A stretch of 64,000 nt of DNA, taken from the NCBI GenBank assembly GCA_037201625.1, contig JBBCGR010000003.1:2294001-2358000 (forward strand). Reading direction: 5' to 3'. Below the pieces are notes generated by a model that was not told where the DNA came from, ran no database searches, and was given only the letters and a program-made list of their open reading frames with translations. The stretch comes from JAMXLO01 sp037201625 (lineage in GTDB: Bacteria; Pseudomonadota; Alphaproteobacteria; Acetobacterales; Acetobacteraceae). Position numbers and translations under genes: made by a program. Positions within the stretch are counted from its first letter, which is position 1. Every line of letters begins with the position of its first letter. This document shows, one piece after another, positions 19,495 to 29,403 of this stretch.

Positions 19495-20073
19495 TCATCC
19501 ACCCCGCCTCTCGGCCACGCTGCGGCCCGCGGTTGTCACCGTCGGCTCGGCGCAGACGAGATAGCCGTGATACCAGAACTCGTCGGCACCGATGCTCGTG
19601 GCCGGATTGCCTGCCGCGCGACCCATGACTCCGGCCACGGCGAGCCGCTGCTGGACCCAGCCGGGGTACCCGGCGAACAGGATGAGCGTGCTGATGGCGT
19701 CCGTGTCGGGCGCCGCCGCCGACACGCCGCTGCCGAAGTTTGAACGAAAGACCTGTGCCGCGCGGCCTGTCGCCGAATGGAAGCCGACCCTGGCGCCCGG
19801 CGACAGGCAGACCTGCTCCGGCTGGAAGTGGCTGAGCACCTGGGTGCACGCGCTCGCGCACCAGCGGCGGATCTCGACCTTCACGCCGGGAATGGCGCTC
19901 CAGTTCCGGAACGCCCGGTCGAACGCGTCGATGTTGCCGCCGGGACTGCTTGTGATGAGGACGGTCTTTGCGCCGTCCTGCTCCGTCGCGAGCAAGGCGC
20001 CCGAGAGACCGGCGTCACACCCCACCAATCCCATCGCAAGCGCGATGAGCAGGGCATGTATAATTCTGTCCAC
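19495..20073 (-). CDS. ClpP/crotonase-fold lipoprotein (COG3904-like)
   Basis: A 192-residue lipoprotein; the signal MDRIIHALLIALAMGLVGC ends in the lipobox LVGC. The body has SSPGGNIDAFDRAFRNWS and RRWCASACTQVLSHF, the glycine-rich turn and small-residue serine motif characteristic of the ClpP-like COG3904 family of predicted periplasmic proteins. The Ser of CASACT would be the nucleophile in ClpP numbering, but catalysis is not established for this family. It is read opposite to the lipocalin-like gene and shares with it a 330-base gap. Confidence 0.65.
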   Translation of the reverse strand: MDRIIHALLIALAMGLVGCDAGLSGALLATEQDGAKTVLITSSPGGNIDAFDRAFRNWSAIPGVKVEIRRWCASACTQVLSHFQPEQVCLSPGARVGFHSATGRAAQVFRSNFGSGVSAAAPDTDAISTLILFAGYPGWVQQRLAVAGVMGRAAGNPATSIGADEFWYHGYLVCAEPTVTTAGRSVAERRGG

Positions 20074-20098
20074 GAATAGGGCGCCCTATGGGGTCCTG

Positions 20099-20167
20099 GA
20101 GCATGTTCGCTGCCCAAAAATGCCTCGAATATGCTCTAGCTCTTTGTTTTGCCGCGGGATTCACGCT
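20099..20167. repeat. Intergenic palindromic element, family A copy 2
   Basis: Arms gagcatgttcg (20099-20109) and cgaatatgctc (20126-20136) pair with one mismatch. They are followed by a block ending gccgcgggattcacgct (20151-20167), which is close to the block after the hairpin at 35471. The gap 20074-20403 otherwise contains an AT-rich stretch (20215-20275) and no gene. Confidence 0.6.
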
Positions 20168-20403
20168 TCGGGTGATTCCACTGGAAGCGATCTCGCTCTG
20201 GGCGCTTTATTACGCATATGTTTTGCGTAACCGTTAAAATCGGAGAATATTCGCCAATACCCGCTTGAATACCATTGCCCGTCGAACGGGGACTCCAAGT
20301 AGTGTATCGAGTGGTCGCGGTTCCGGTGGCGACCGGCATTAATCCTCGATTAGCACCTGTGCGGTATTACTGGGGTCCATTCACTCCGATAGGAAACGTG
20401 CTG

Positions 20404-20886
20404 ATGTCCAGGCTTGCCGTCATCGTCCTGCTCGCCTGCCTGCTCGCCCGGCCAGGCCACGCCGAGGACACCGACGCGGTTCGCGGCACATGGCGTCTGC
20501 AATCCTATGTGGTCGAGGTACAGGCGACCGGCGAGACGCTGCCGGTCATGGGACCGCACCCGACCGGCTACACCACCTTCATGCCGGACGGGCGGGTGTT
20601 CTTCGTTCTGACCGCCGATGGGCGCAAGCCGGGCAAGACCGAGCAGGAGCGGGCCGACCTGCTGAGCACGCTGGTCGCCTATACCGGCACGTATCGCGTC
20701 GAAGGCGACACCTGGATCACCAAGGTCGAGGTCGCCTGGAATCCGGAATGGGTCGGCACCGAGCAGGTGCGCAATTTCCGCCGCGAGGGCGACCTGCTGC
20801 AGGTGCTGACGCCATGGCGCATGATGCCGAACTGGGCCGACAAGGGCATGACGCGCAGCATCATCACCTTCGCCCGCGTTCCGTAG
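20404..20886 (+). CDS. Secreted lipocalin-like domain protein
   Basis: A 160-residue protein with a signal peptide (MSRLAVIVLLACLLARPGHA) and a lipocalin-like beta-barrel core: VRGTWRLQSYVVEV near the N-terminus, then TGYTTFMPDGRVFFVL, YTGTYRVEGDTWITKVEVAWNP and the final SIITFARVP. This is the lipocalin-like family seen beside metabolic enzymes in many proteobacteria; ligand unknown. The ATG at 20404 follows an AGGAAAC box; upstream residues of the open frame are not signal-like. It stands alone and ends 9 bases before the end of the convergent usp gene. Confidence 0.75.
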   Translation: MSRLAVIVLLACLLARPGHAEDTDAVRGTWRLQSYVVEVQATGETLPVMGPHPTGYTTFMPDGRVFFVLTADGRKPGKTEQERADLLSTLVAYTGTYRVEGDTWITKVEVAWNPEWVGTEQVRNFRREGDLLQVLTPWRMMPNWADKGMTRSIITFARVP

Positions 20887-20895
20887 GGCTGCGGA

Positions 20896-21333
20896 TCAGC
20901 CCGCCTTCACCAGGGTCACCGGAAGATCGCCGGCGGCAACGACATGATTGGCAACCGACCCCAGGATCGCGCCGGCCACGCCACCCAGCCCGCGGGTGCC
21001 CATGACGATCTGCTGGCAGGCCAGGCGGCGCGCGAACGCAAGGATGGTCTCGCCCGCATCGCCGACCGCCACATGCGGGTGCACGGCAAGCCCCGCCTCC
21101 TCCAGCACCCTATGGGTCCTCGCCAGAACCTTCATGCCCTCGTCCCGGTGGTAGTCCGCGCGCGTCGAACGCCCGATCAGCGACGCCGCCGCGCCACGCA
21201 GCGGGGCCTGCACGTTCAGCAGATGCACCTCGACCGCCAGGCCGCGCGCCGCAAGCCCCACGACGTGGTCGGCCGCGCGCAGCGCCGAGGCCGAATCGTC
21301 GGTCGGCAGCAGGATCAGGAGCGGCGCGGTCAT
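20896..21333 (-). CDS. Universal stress protein (UspA family)
   Basis: A 145-residue single-domain universal stress protein: N-terminal LILLPTDDSASALRAADHVV, HVAVGDAGETILAFARR and the ATP-binding VMGTRGLGGVAGAILGSVANHV ending VTLVKAG. The G-x2-G-x9-G-S motif suggests nucleotide binding. Its ATG overlaps the stop of the terC-like gene by 4 bases (ATGA), so the two are translationally coupled. Likely a stress or metal-response protein; no specific role is visible. Confidence 0.92.
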   Translation of the reverse strand: MTAPLLILLPTDDSASALRAADHVVGLAARGLAVEVHLLNVQAPLRGAAASLIGRSTRADYHRDEGMKVLARTHRVLEEAGLAVHPHVAVGDAGETILAFARRLACQQIVMGTRGLGGVAGAILGSVANHVVAAGDLPVTLVKAG

Positions 21334-22058
21334 TTCCGTTCCTCCGAGGCGAGGTCGGCGACTTCCTTCGGCCGTGAGGCGGCGCGACGGGCCAGCAGCG
21401 TGCCGATGGCCATGACCAGCACGGCAAGCACCGGCTGGGCAACCTGTTCCAGCGTGTGGAATTGCGCCGCCGGCACCCAGCGCTCCACCGCATCGTCGCC
21501 GGTGATGATCTCGCCGGCGATCCAGCCCAGCAGCCCGCCGCCCAATGTCACCAGCAGCGGAAAGCGCACCAGGAAACGCAGCACGAGCTGGCTGCCGAAC
21601 ACGATCAGCGGCACGCTGATGACGAGGCCCAGCACGATCAGCAGCACACTGTCACGCGCCACCGCCGCGATCGCCACCACGTTGTCGAGCGACATCACCG
21701 CATCGGCGATCATGATGGTCTGCATCGCGCCGAACAGGTTCGACTTGGCGCTGAGGCCGCCTTCGCCGTCGCCGTCCTCGGGCACGATCAGCTTCACCCC
21801 GATCCACAGCAGCAGCAGCCCGCCGATCAGCTTCAGGTACGGCACGCGCAGCAGCCAGACGATCACCAGGCAGAACAGCACGCGCAGCAGGATCGCGCCA
21901 GCGCTGCCGCCGATCACCGCCCAGTTGCGCTGGCGCAGCGGCAGCGAGCGGCAGGCAAGCGCGATCACCACAGCGTTGTCGCCGGACAGCATGATGTTGA
22001 TGCCGGTGATCTCCGCCAGGTCCAACCAGAACCTGGTCGCGGTCAGCTCGCTCAGCAT
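21330..22058 (-). CDS. TerC/YjbE-family integral membrane protein
   Basis: Integral membrane protein of 242 residues in the TerC superfamily (YjbE/manganese exporter-like). Family motifs are ITGINIMLSGDNAVVIALA and MIADAVMSLDNVVAIAAVA, in which the two Asp-Asn pairs sit in membrane helices and probably bind a divalent cation such as Mn2+. About seven helices are visible. It starts 11 bases after the end of the tripartite transporter gene and overlaps usp by 4 bases, so it is probably the fourth gene of one leftward transcript. Confidence 0.87.
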   Translation of the reverse strand: MLSELTATRFWLDLAEITGINIMLSGDNAVVIALACRSLPLRQRNWAVIGGSAGAILLRVLFCLVIVWLLRVPYLKLIGGLLLLWIGVKLIVPEDGDGEGGLSAKSNLFGAMQTIMIADAVMSLDNVVAIAAVARDSVLLIVLGLVISVPLIVFGSQLVLRFLVRFPLLVTLGGGLLGWIAGEIITGDDAVERWVPAAQFHTLEQVAQPVLAVLVMAIGTLLARRAASRPKEVADLASEERK

Positions 22059-22069
22059 GGCCGGGTCAG

Positions 22070-23581
22070 CTACTCCTGGAATGCTTCTTCGCGACCGCGC
22101 TGCACCGCAGGCAGCACCACGACCACCAACAGCGCCACCGACGCCAGAAGAAGCCCAAGGCTGATCGGTCGCGTCACGAAGGTGGTCAGATCACCGCGCG
22201 AGATCTGCAGCGCGCGGCGCAGGTTCTCCTCCATCATCGGGCCGAGGATGAAGCCGAGCAAGAGAGGCGCGGCCTCGAAGCCGAGCTTGACGAACATATA
22301 ACCGAGTACCCCGAACAGCGCGGTCAGCAGCACATCGAACGGCGCGTTGCTGAGGCTGTACACGCCGATCGCGCAGAAGATGATGATCGATGGGAACAGC
22401 CAGCGGTACGGCACCTTCAGCAACTGCACCCAGATGCCGACCAGCGGCAGGTTGATGATGACCAGCATCAGGTTGCCGGCCCACATGCTGGCGATCATGC
22501 CCCAGAACAGCGCCGGCTGCTTGGTCATGACCTGCGGCCCTGGTGCGATCCCCTGGATCGTCATCGCGCCGATCATCAGCGCCATCACCGGGTTGGACGG
22601 GATGCCCAGCGTCAGCAGCGGGATGAAGGAGGTCTGTGCCGCGGCATTGTTGGCCGATTCGGGGCCGGCGACGCCCTCGATCGCGCCGCGGCCGAAGCGT
22701 GACGGGTCGCGGGCCAGCTTCTTCTCAAGCGTGTAGGAACTGAACGACGCGAGCACCGCGCCGCCGCCCGGCAGGATGCCCAGCACCGATCCCACCCCGG
22801 TCCCGCGCAGGCAGGCGCCGAACGAGGCGCGCAGATCCGGCCAGGACGGCATCAACCCATGCACCGGCGCGACCGTCCCATGGCCCGGGCCGGCGCGCTG
22901 CGCGCGCTCCAGGTTGGTCATGATCTCGGCCAGGCCGAACAGGCCCATCGCGAGGCCGACGAAGCCGATGCCGTCGGCCAGTTGCGGCAGGCCGAACGTG
23001 TAGCGCCCCTGGCCCGAGGTGACGTCCTGACCGACCAGCCCCAGCAGCAGGCCGAGCACGATCATCGCCACCGCCTTCAGCACCGAGCCGTGCGCCAGCA
23101 CCACCGCGCCGATCAGCCGAACACCATCAGCGCGAAATACTCGGCTGCGCCGAACTGCTGGGCGACGCGCGCCAGCGGCGGGCCGACCAGCACGATGGCC
23201 AGCGTGGCGACGCAGCCGGCAAAGAACGAGCCAGCGCGGCCACCGCGAGTGCCGCGCCGGCGCGGCCCTGGCGTGCCATCGCATGGCCGTCCAGCGCCGT
23301 GACCACCGAGGACGATTCGCCCGGCACGTTGAGCAGGATCGACGTCGTGGAGCCGCCGTACTGCGCGCCGTAGTAGATGCCGGCGAGCATGATCAGCGCG
23401 CCCTCGGGCGGCAGGTTGAAGGTGATCGGCAGCAGCATGGCGACGGTCGCCAGAGGGCCGATCCCCGGCAGCACGCCGATCAGCGTGCCGAGCAGCGCGC
23501 CGATCAGGCAGAAGCCCAGATTGCCGGGGGTGAACGCGACGCCGAAATCCCAGGGCGAGGTTGCCGAACAGCCCCGTCCAT
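22070..23581 (-). CDS. Tripartite tricarboxylate transporter large permease (TctA type), frame-disrupted
   Basis: Large membrane subunit of a TTT uptake system, about 503 residues when joined. Family motifs are LLGTLIGVLPGIGPLATVAM, YYGAQYGGSTTSILLNVPGE, GPESANNAAAQTSFIPLLTL and MMEENLRRALQISRGD. Four single-base breaks are inferred: an extra G in the start codon region (23573-23576), an extra base near 23550, a missing base near 23230 and a missing C near 23116. The ATG at 23581 directly follows the TctB stop (TGA-ATG). It imports a carboxylate with the periplasmic receptor encoded upstream; substrate unknown. Confidence 0.85.
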
Positions 23582-24070
23582 TCAGCCCCCCAACGGCCCG
23601 TTCCCCAGCGGCCAGTCCCCCAGCGGCGGCCAGACCACCAGCGGCAGGCCGAGCAGCCAGGCGAACAGCAGGGTGGACAGCCATCGCCAGCACCACGCCC
23701 AGGGCCAGGACCGGCAGCGGCCGCATGCCGGGCGCCGCGAGCGCGGCCAGCAGCGTGGTGACTATGATGGCGACGACCAGGCCGGCACGCTCCAGCAGCA
23801 GGGCGAACACGACCAGCGCGCAGGTCAGCGCCAGCACCGGCCGCCATGCCCACGGCGCCAGCCGCGGACCGTCGATCGCGAACGCGCGGGCGGCGATCAG
23901 CAGACCCAGGCCGCCCCAGCAGCCAGCTCAGCAGGATCGGCATATAGCCCGGGCCCATGCGCACCAGGCGTCCCACCGACAGGTCGGCGGCGAACAGCCA
24001 GGCGAGCCCGGCCACCAGGACCAGGGAACAGGCCCGCGGCCAGGTCCTGCGGATTGCGCAGCCGGATCAT
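23582..24070 (-). CDS. Tripartite tricarboxylate transporter small permease (TctB type), frame-disrupted
   Basis: Small membrane subunit of the TTT system, about 162 residues when joined. The start MIRLRNPQDLAAGLF leads into VLVAGLAWLFAADLSVGRL, GPGYMPILLSWLL, LTCALVVFALLLERAGLV and the final STLLFAWLLGLPLVVWPPL segment; four or five helices result. Three single-base insertions break it, near 24022 (three C), 23914 (four G) and 23684. It begins 7 bases after the receptor gene's reconstructed stop and ends directly at the start of the large permease. Confidence 0.75.
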
Positions 24071-24077
24071 GGCGCGC

Positions 24078-25059
24078 TCAGTCGAGTTCCGCGCCGGAGG
24101 CCTTGATGATCGGCGCCCCACTTCGCGAGTTCGGCCTTGGTGAAGGCGGCCAGCTTCTCGGGCGTGGTGCCGGGCGTCGGGTCGATGCCGACGTCCTGCA
24201 GGCGGGTGAACACCACCTTGTCCTCGAGCGCCGCGTTGATCGCCTTGTTGAGCTGCATGACGATCGGCTGCGCGGTCTTGGCGGGCGCGAAGATCGCGTT
24301 CCACGTATAGCATTCGAAGCCCGCCAGCCCCTGCTCATCCAGCGTCGGCAGATCGGGCAGCGCGCGGGCCCGCGTCTTCATGCCGGCGCCCAGCGGCCGG
24401 ATGGTGCCCGACTGGACCTGCGGGAGCACGGTGGGCGTGCCGTCGAACGCCATCGGGATCTGGCCGGCCGCAAGGTCGTTCATCATCGGCGCGGAGCCGC
24501 GATAGGGCACGTGCACGATGTCGAGCCCGCCCGCCATCGTCCTGAACTGCTCGCCGCACAGATGCAGGATGCTGCCCATCCCAGACGAGCCATAGCTGTA
24601 CTTGCCGGGATTGGCCTTGATCAGCGCGATCAGGCTCTTCACGTCGGTGGCCGCCACGTCCTTGTTCACCGCCAGCACCGACGGCGTGACGCCGACCTGT
24701 CCCACCGGCTCGAAATCCTTCACCGGGTCATACGGCATCTTCTTGTACAGGCCGGGGTTGATCGCGTGGGTGGAGACCGTGGCCATCAGCAGCGTGTAGC
24801 CATCGGCCGCCGACTTGGCGACGATGTCGGCGCCGAGGTTGCCGCCGGCGCCCGGCCGGTTGTCGACCACGACCTGCTGGCCCAGCAACTCGGCCATCTT
24901 GGCGCCCATGATCCGCGCCACGATGTCGGTCGGCCCGCCGACGGCGAACGACACCACGAGGCGGATCGGCTTGGTGGGATATTTGTCCTGGGCCGAAGCC
25001 CCTCCGCCGACGGCCACGACGCAGCCGATCGCGCAGGCCGCGAGAAGGCGCAGCTTCAT
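24078..25059 (-). CDS. Tripartite tricarboxylate transporter periplasmic receptor (TctC/Bug type)
   Basis: Secreted solute-binding protein of the Bug family with signal peptide MKLRLLAACAIGCVVAVGGG cleaved after ASA. The mature domain shows YPTKPIRLVVSFAVGGPTD, RPGAGGNLGADIVAKSAADG, the YGSSGMGSILHLCGEQF binding loop and HVPYRGSAPMMNDL. The C-terminus shifts frame near 24116-24120: the alternate frame gives APIIKASGAELD and stops at 24078, so an extra G (four in place of three) likely ran the first frame into 24071. First gene of the tctC-tctB-tctA-terC-usp block, with GGAGAGA before the ATG. Ligand probably a carboxylate. Confidence 0.87.
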
Positions 25060-25184
25060 CCGATTCTCTCCCTGTATCGACGCAAAGCCTCTGTCGGTCG
25101 CGCTCTAACCGGTTCGTTGGCCGGCGCTTGAGGCGAGCGTCTACCATCCCGGCGCCCACGGCGCCAGACGGCGCGCGATCCGGA

Positions 25185-26477
25185 TCAGCGCAGCGGGCGG
25201 CCCGTACGGTCGCGCAGCGCCAGCGCGCCGATGACCGACACGGCGGCCGTGGCGCTCAGGTAGAACGCGGGGCCGATGTCCAGGTGTTCGTTGTTCACCA
25301 GGTACACCGCCACCACCGGCGCCGTCCCGCCCAGCAGGGCGAAGGCGCCGTTGTAGCTGATCGACAGCGCGGTGCAGCGCGTGGCACTGCCGAACATCTC
25401 CACCAGGGTCGCGGGGATCGTGCCGCAATAGGCGGCGACCAGGAGCGCGAAGCCGCATTGTCCCAGCAGCACCAGTCCGGCCTGCGGCTGCTCCAGCAGC
25501 AGGAAGAGCGGCCAGGACAGCACCACCATGCCGAAGGTGGACGCCAGCAGGATCGGCCGCCGCCCGATACGGTCCGACAGGATGGCGAAGCCGGGCGTGA
25601 CCGCCAGCATCAGCAGCATGCTGACCGTGTTGATCTGCAGCGCGCGGCCCGCCGGCAGCCCGTCCACCTGCTGCATGTACGTCGTCAGATACACGAACAC
25701 GAGGTAGAAGCTGACCGCGAAGGACGCGTTGAGCGCCAGGGCCCGCAGCATGTCGCGCCACTCGACGCGGAACGCCTCGGCCAGCGGCAGCCGTCCCCGA
25801 TGGGCGCCCGCCGGAGGTTCATCGTCGGTCATCACTCGGCGCAGCAGGAACGCGCTGCCGCCGAGCGCGATGCCGGCCAGGAAGGGCACGCGCCAGCCCC
25901 AGTCCTGCAGCGCCTGGGCGTCCAGTATCGAGGCGACGAGGGCACCGACGCCGGAGCCGATCAGGGTGCCGAAGGTGGCGCTGATCGCCGCCATGCTGCC
26001 GATCAGGCCGCGTTTGCCGGGATGGCTCTGCTCGACCAGGTAGACGACCGAGGTGGCGTATTCGCCGCCGACGGACAGGCCCTGAAGCAGCCGCAGCGCG
26101 ACCAGCAGGAGCGGCGCCGCGGCGCCGATGCTGGCATAAGTCGGCAGCACGCCGATCGCGACGGTGCAGATCGTCATCAGGCCGGCCGACAGGAGCAGCG
26201 CCCGCTTGCGGCCGAAGCGGTCGCCGATATGGCCGAACAGCGCGCCGCCGATCGGGCGCATGAGGAAGGCGGCGGCGAATACGCCGAACGCGGCCGCGAG
26301 CGAGGCGACGGCATCGGTGCCGGGAAAGAAGTTACGGCCGAAGATGGCGGCGAAATAGCCGTAGGCGGCGAAGTCGTACCATTCCAGCATGTTGCCGACC
26401 GCCCCGGCGAGGACCTGGCGGACCGGCCGGGCCCGCGAATGCGATGCGAGCCCGGGGAATTGCGTGGCCTGGCTCAT
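25185..26477 (-). CDS. MFS transporter, metabolite:H+ symporter (MHS) type
   Basis: Twelve-helix sugar-porter-like major facilitator of 430 residues in the MHS group (KgtP/ShiA/ProP relatives), importing an organic acid or similar solute with protons. Diagnostic is GNMLEWYDFAAYGYFA at the first helix, then FLMRPIGGALFGHIGDRFGR, LQGLSVGGEYATSVVYLVE and GWRVPFLAGIALG. The gene is intact. The ATG at 26477 gives an N-terminus typical of the group. It is followed on the same strand by the tctC block after 125 bases; co-transcription is possible but not shown. Confidence 0.88.
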   Translation of the reverse strand: MSQATQFPGLASHSRARPVRQVLAGAVGNMLEWYDFAAYGYFAAIFGRNFFPGTDAVASLAAAFGVFAAAFLMRPIGGALFGHIGDRFGRKRALLLSAGLMTICTVAIGVLPTYASIGAAAPLLLVALRLLQGLSVGGEYATSVVYLVEQSHPGKRGLIGSMAAISATFGTLIGSGVGALVASILDAQALQDWGWRVPFLAGIALGGSAFLLRRVMTDDEPPAGAHRGRLPLAEAFRVEWRDMLRALALNASFAVSFYLVFVYLTTYMQQVDGLPAGRALQINTVSMLLMLAVTPGFAILSDRIGRRPILLASTFGMVVLSWPLFLLLEQPQAGLVLLGQCGFALLVAAYCGTIPATLVEMFGSATRCTALSISYNGAFALLGGTAPVVAVYLVNNEHLDIGPAFYLSATAAVSVIGALALRDRTGRPLR

Positions 26478-26782
26478 GCCGCGCCTCGCACAGCCGGCTG
26501 CCTGCGCGCGCTGACCCCCATCTGCACCGTCCCGTCCTGCTCGTTACGCTATTCGCGACCGTTATGGCACAGGGGCGGCGGCAGGCTAAGCCAGGTCCGC
26601 CAGCGCCGCGGCGCCGCCGGATCGGGCGCGCCGCCGCATGCGCGCGGCGCCGTTACCGAGCGTGCCGACGGTCAGCCGCCCGAGGCCCTCCCCGCCGACC
26701 GGTTCAGCACGGCGCGCGCCAGGCGCGGGTTACAGCACAGGCGAGGCGGGTATTGCCGCCGAGCTTGTCGCCCGGAACTGCC
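26478..26782. other. Gap with no recognisable gene
   Basis: About 305 bases of very GC-rich DNA between two leftward genes. All long open frames are arginine- and proline-rich chance frames. The promoter of the MHS transporter is expected near its right part, but no confident box was seen. Confidence 0.3.
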
Positions 26783-27112
26783 TCAGTAGCCGCGCCAGGT
26801 GTAGGCGTAGGGCGGCGCGTAATACGGGGGTGCGTAATAGGCCGGCGGCGGGGCGTAATACACCGGCGGCGGCACATAGACCGGCGGCACGACGCCAACG
26901 AACACGCCGCCACGCCAGCAGCAACCTCCGCCGCCGCCGCGCCAGCCATATCCGCCGCCACGCCATCCGCCATTCCAGCCACCGCCGTGCCATCCGCCGC
27001 CATGCCATCCACCGCCACCGCCGCCTCGGCCACGCCATTCGGCGTGCGCCGGCGAAGCTGCGAGCGCCAGAAAACCGGCGAGAGCGAGGACTGCGACACA
27101 GGTTCCGCGCAT
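26783..27112 (-). CDS. Secreted glycine/tryptophan-rich and tyrosine/proline-rich protein
   Basis: A 109-residue protein with signal peptide MRGTCVAVLALAGFLALAAS (cleavage after AHA). The mature part has two low-complexity halves: Gly-Trp-His repeats (GGGWHGGGWHGGGWNGG) followed by Pro-Tyr-Ala repeats (VYYAPPPAYYAPPYYAPP). A Cys-Cys pair lies between them. Such proteins are common in alphaproteobacterial envelopes; their role is unknown. The longer upstream open frame starts inside the tRNA gene and is not the real start; the ATG at 27112 with its signal peptide is preferred. Confidence 0.7.
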   Translation of the reverse strand: MRGTCVAVLALAGFLALAASPAHAEWRGRGGGGGGWHGGGWHGGGWNGGWRGGGYGWRGGGGGCCWRGGVFVGVVPPVYVPPPVYYAPPPAYYAPPYYAPPYAYTWRGY

Positions 27113-27175
27113 CGGGACAACTCCACGTGACCTCACCATAGAGTGGGCAACATGGCGGCAGAGTTGTGGCGGGGT

Positions 27176-27252
27176 TGGTGGAGCCAAGGGGAGTCGAACC
27201 CCTGACCTCCTGAATGCCATTCAGGCGCTCTCCCCAACTGAGCTATGGCCCC
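27176..27252 (-). tRNA. tRNA-Ala (anticodon GGC)
   Basis: Leftward cloverleaf with the acceptor stem GGGGCCA/TGGCTCC, D arm AGCTCAGTTGGGGAGAGC, anticodon stem CCTGA/TCAGG with loop ATGGCAT (GGC), T arm AGGGGTTCGACTCCCCT and an encoded CCA end (27176-27178). A continuous leftward open frame through it is an artefact. Confidence 0.95.
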
Positions 27253-27308
27253 GGCCGAGCGGAGCGCGGCATATAGCCCCTGGCCTCCGGGCCGATCAAG
27301 GGGCGCCG

Positions 27309-27960
27309 ATGGCCGAAATCCTGTATGCGCCGGACCGGGACCGGGTGGTCACCACCAATGCCTGGGCGTTCCTGCACTGGCTGCGCCTGGAGGCGGGGGG
27401 CGGACCTCGACGGATGGCGCGCGCTGCAGCGCTGGTCGGTCGCGCAGCCGCAGGCATTCCGCGCCGCGGTCGCCGGGTTTGCAGGCGCCGGGTTTGCAGG
27501 CGCCGGTTTGCTGACACCGGGTTCGGCGGCTCGCGGCGCGCGGCGGCGGCCACACCGGCCCGGCTGCTCGCCGATCTGCTGCTGCACGCCGACCTGCGCC
27601 CGACGATGCGGTGGTGGTGGCCGGCCCGGTGCTGCCATGGGCTGCCGGCGCGCCACTGGGGCACCAGCGGTCGTGCAGGCCGCAACCGGCGACGTTCTGG
27701 CGGCGGCGAGAAGGAGCACGCCACCGTCCTGGTCGCACCGGCCCAGGCACTAGCGACGGCCGGGTTCCGGCGACCTCGCCCGACCCGATCTCGCCGGGTT
27801 GCGCAGCATCGTCGCCACGGGAGGGCCGCTGTCGCCCGAGGCGCGCGGCCGGATCTATACGGGGTGAAGTCCGACGTGATGCTGCTGGCGCGCACCGGCG
27901 AAACGCTGTGGGGCAATCCGCTGGAGCCGGTGCTGGCCAGCCCGCCGGCGACCCCCGCCT
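27309..27960 (+). pseudogene. Decayed acetoacetyl-CoA synthetase (acetoacetate-CoA ligase) remnant
   Basis: Pieces of an acetoacetyl-CoA synthetase, which activates acetoacetate with ATP and CoA, are spread over three frames. The N-terminal part MAEILYAPDRDRVVTTNAWA and LDGWRALQRWSVAQPQAF resembles the start of the enzyme; later come VLVAPAQALATAGF, IVATGGPLSPEARGRIYTG and VKSDVMLLARTGETLWGNP, which correspond to the middle of the enzyme. The ATP-binding half and the whole C-terminal third are missing, so about 220 codons remain of about 650. There are several frame changes and a 15-base tandem repeat (gggtttgcaggcgcc, 27475-27504). Unlike the other broken genes it cannot be rebuilt by single-base fixes. 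It faces the succinyl-CoA transferase genes, with which acetoacetate activation would be redundant. Confidence 0.7.
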
Positions 27961-27963
27961 TCC

Positions 27964-28627
<664 letters not shown>

Positions 28628-28638
28628 CCCGTCCTCCC

Positions 28639-29346
28639 TCAGAAGCGCTTGCGCACGGTGCGCTGCTCGATCCGCTTGTCCACCGTCGCCAGCTTCACGA
28701 TGCGATCGATGAAGATGCCGGCGGTGATGATGTGGTCGGCGTCGATCTGCCCGTTCGGCACCAGGTCCTCGACCTCGGCTACCACCATCTCGGCCGCGGT
28801 CGCCATGATCGGATTGAAGTTCCGCGCCGTCTTCCGATAGATCAGGTTGCCCTCGTGGTCGGCCTTCCAGGCGTGGATCACCGCCAGGTCGGCGCGCAGG
28901 CCACGCTCCAGCACATAGGTCCTGCCGTCGAACTCCTTGGTCTCCTTGCCCTCGGCGATCTGCGTGCCGGCGCCGGTGGCCGTATAGAAGCCGGGAATGC
29001 CCGCCCCGCCGGCGCGGATGCGCTCGGCCAGCGTGCCCTGCGGGTTGAACTCGATCTCCAGTTCGCCGGCCAGGTACTGCTTGGCGAAGGTGGCGTTCTC
29101 CCCGACATAGGAGCTGACCATCTTGCGCACCTGCCGCGTCTGCAGCAGCACGCCCAGCCCCGCATCGTCGATGCCGGCGTTGTTCGAGACGATCGTCAGG
29201 CCCTTCACGCCGCTCGCGCGGATGGCCTCGATCAGCGTGCCCGGGATGCCGCACAGGCCGAATCCGCCCGACATGATGACCATGTCGTCGCGCAGAACAT
29301 CGGCCAGCGCCGCCTGCGCATCGGGATAGACCTTGTTGACCGCCAT
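28639..29346 (-). CDS. scoA: 3-oxoacid CoA-transferase subunit A
   Basis: Alpha subunit of the CoA-transferase, 235 residues, intact. It starts MAVNKVYPDAQAALADV and contains the glycine-rich MSGGFGLCGIPGTLIEAI, SNNAGIDDAGLGVLLQT, GGAGIPGFYTATGAGT and the LRADLAVIHAWKADHEGNL block. The pair catalyses CoA exchange between succinyl-CoA and acetoacetate, used in ketone body and polyhydroxybutyrate breakdown. It is upstream of scoB in the same leftward operon. Confidence 0.93.
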   Translation of the reverse strand: MAVNKVYPDAQAALADVLRDDMVIMSGGFGLCGIPGTLIEAIRASGVKGLTIVSNNAGIDDAGLGVLLQTRQVRKMVSSYVGENATFAKQYLAGELEIEFNPQGTLAERIRAGGAGIPGFYTATGAGTQIAEGKETKEFDGRTYVLERGLRADLAVIHAWKADHEGNLIYRKTARNFNPIMATAAEMVVAEVEDLVPNGQIDADHIITAGIFIDRIVKLATVDKRIEQRTVRKRF

Positions 29347-29403
29347 CGCGCCACCTCACATGCGCGTGCAACGTGCCATCGGGCCGCCGCGGGAGGCAAG
29401 GCC

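Noticed and set aside
27110..27220. Longer start for the glycine-rich protein within the tRNA region
   Set aside because: The added residues are a translation of the tRNA-Ala gene; the signal peptide starts at 27112.
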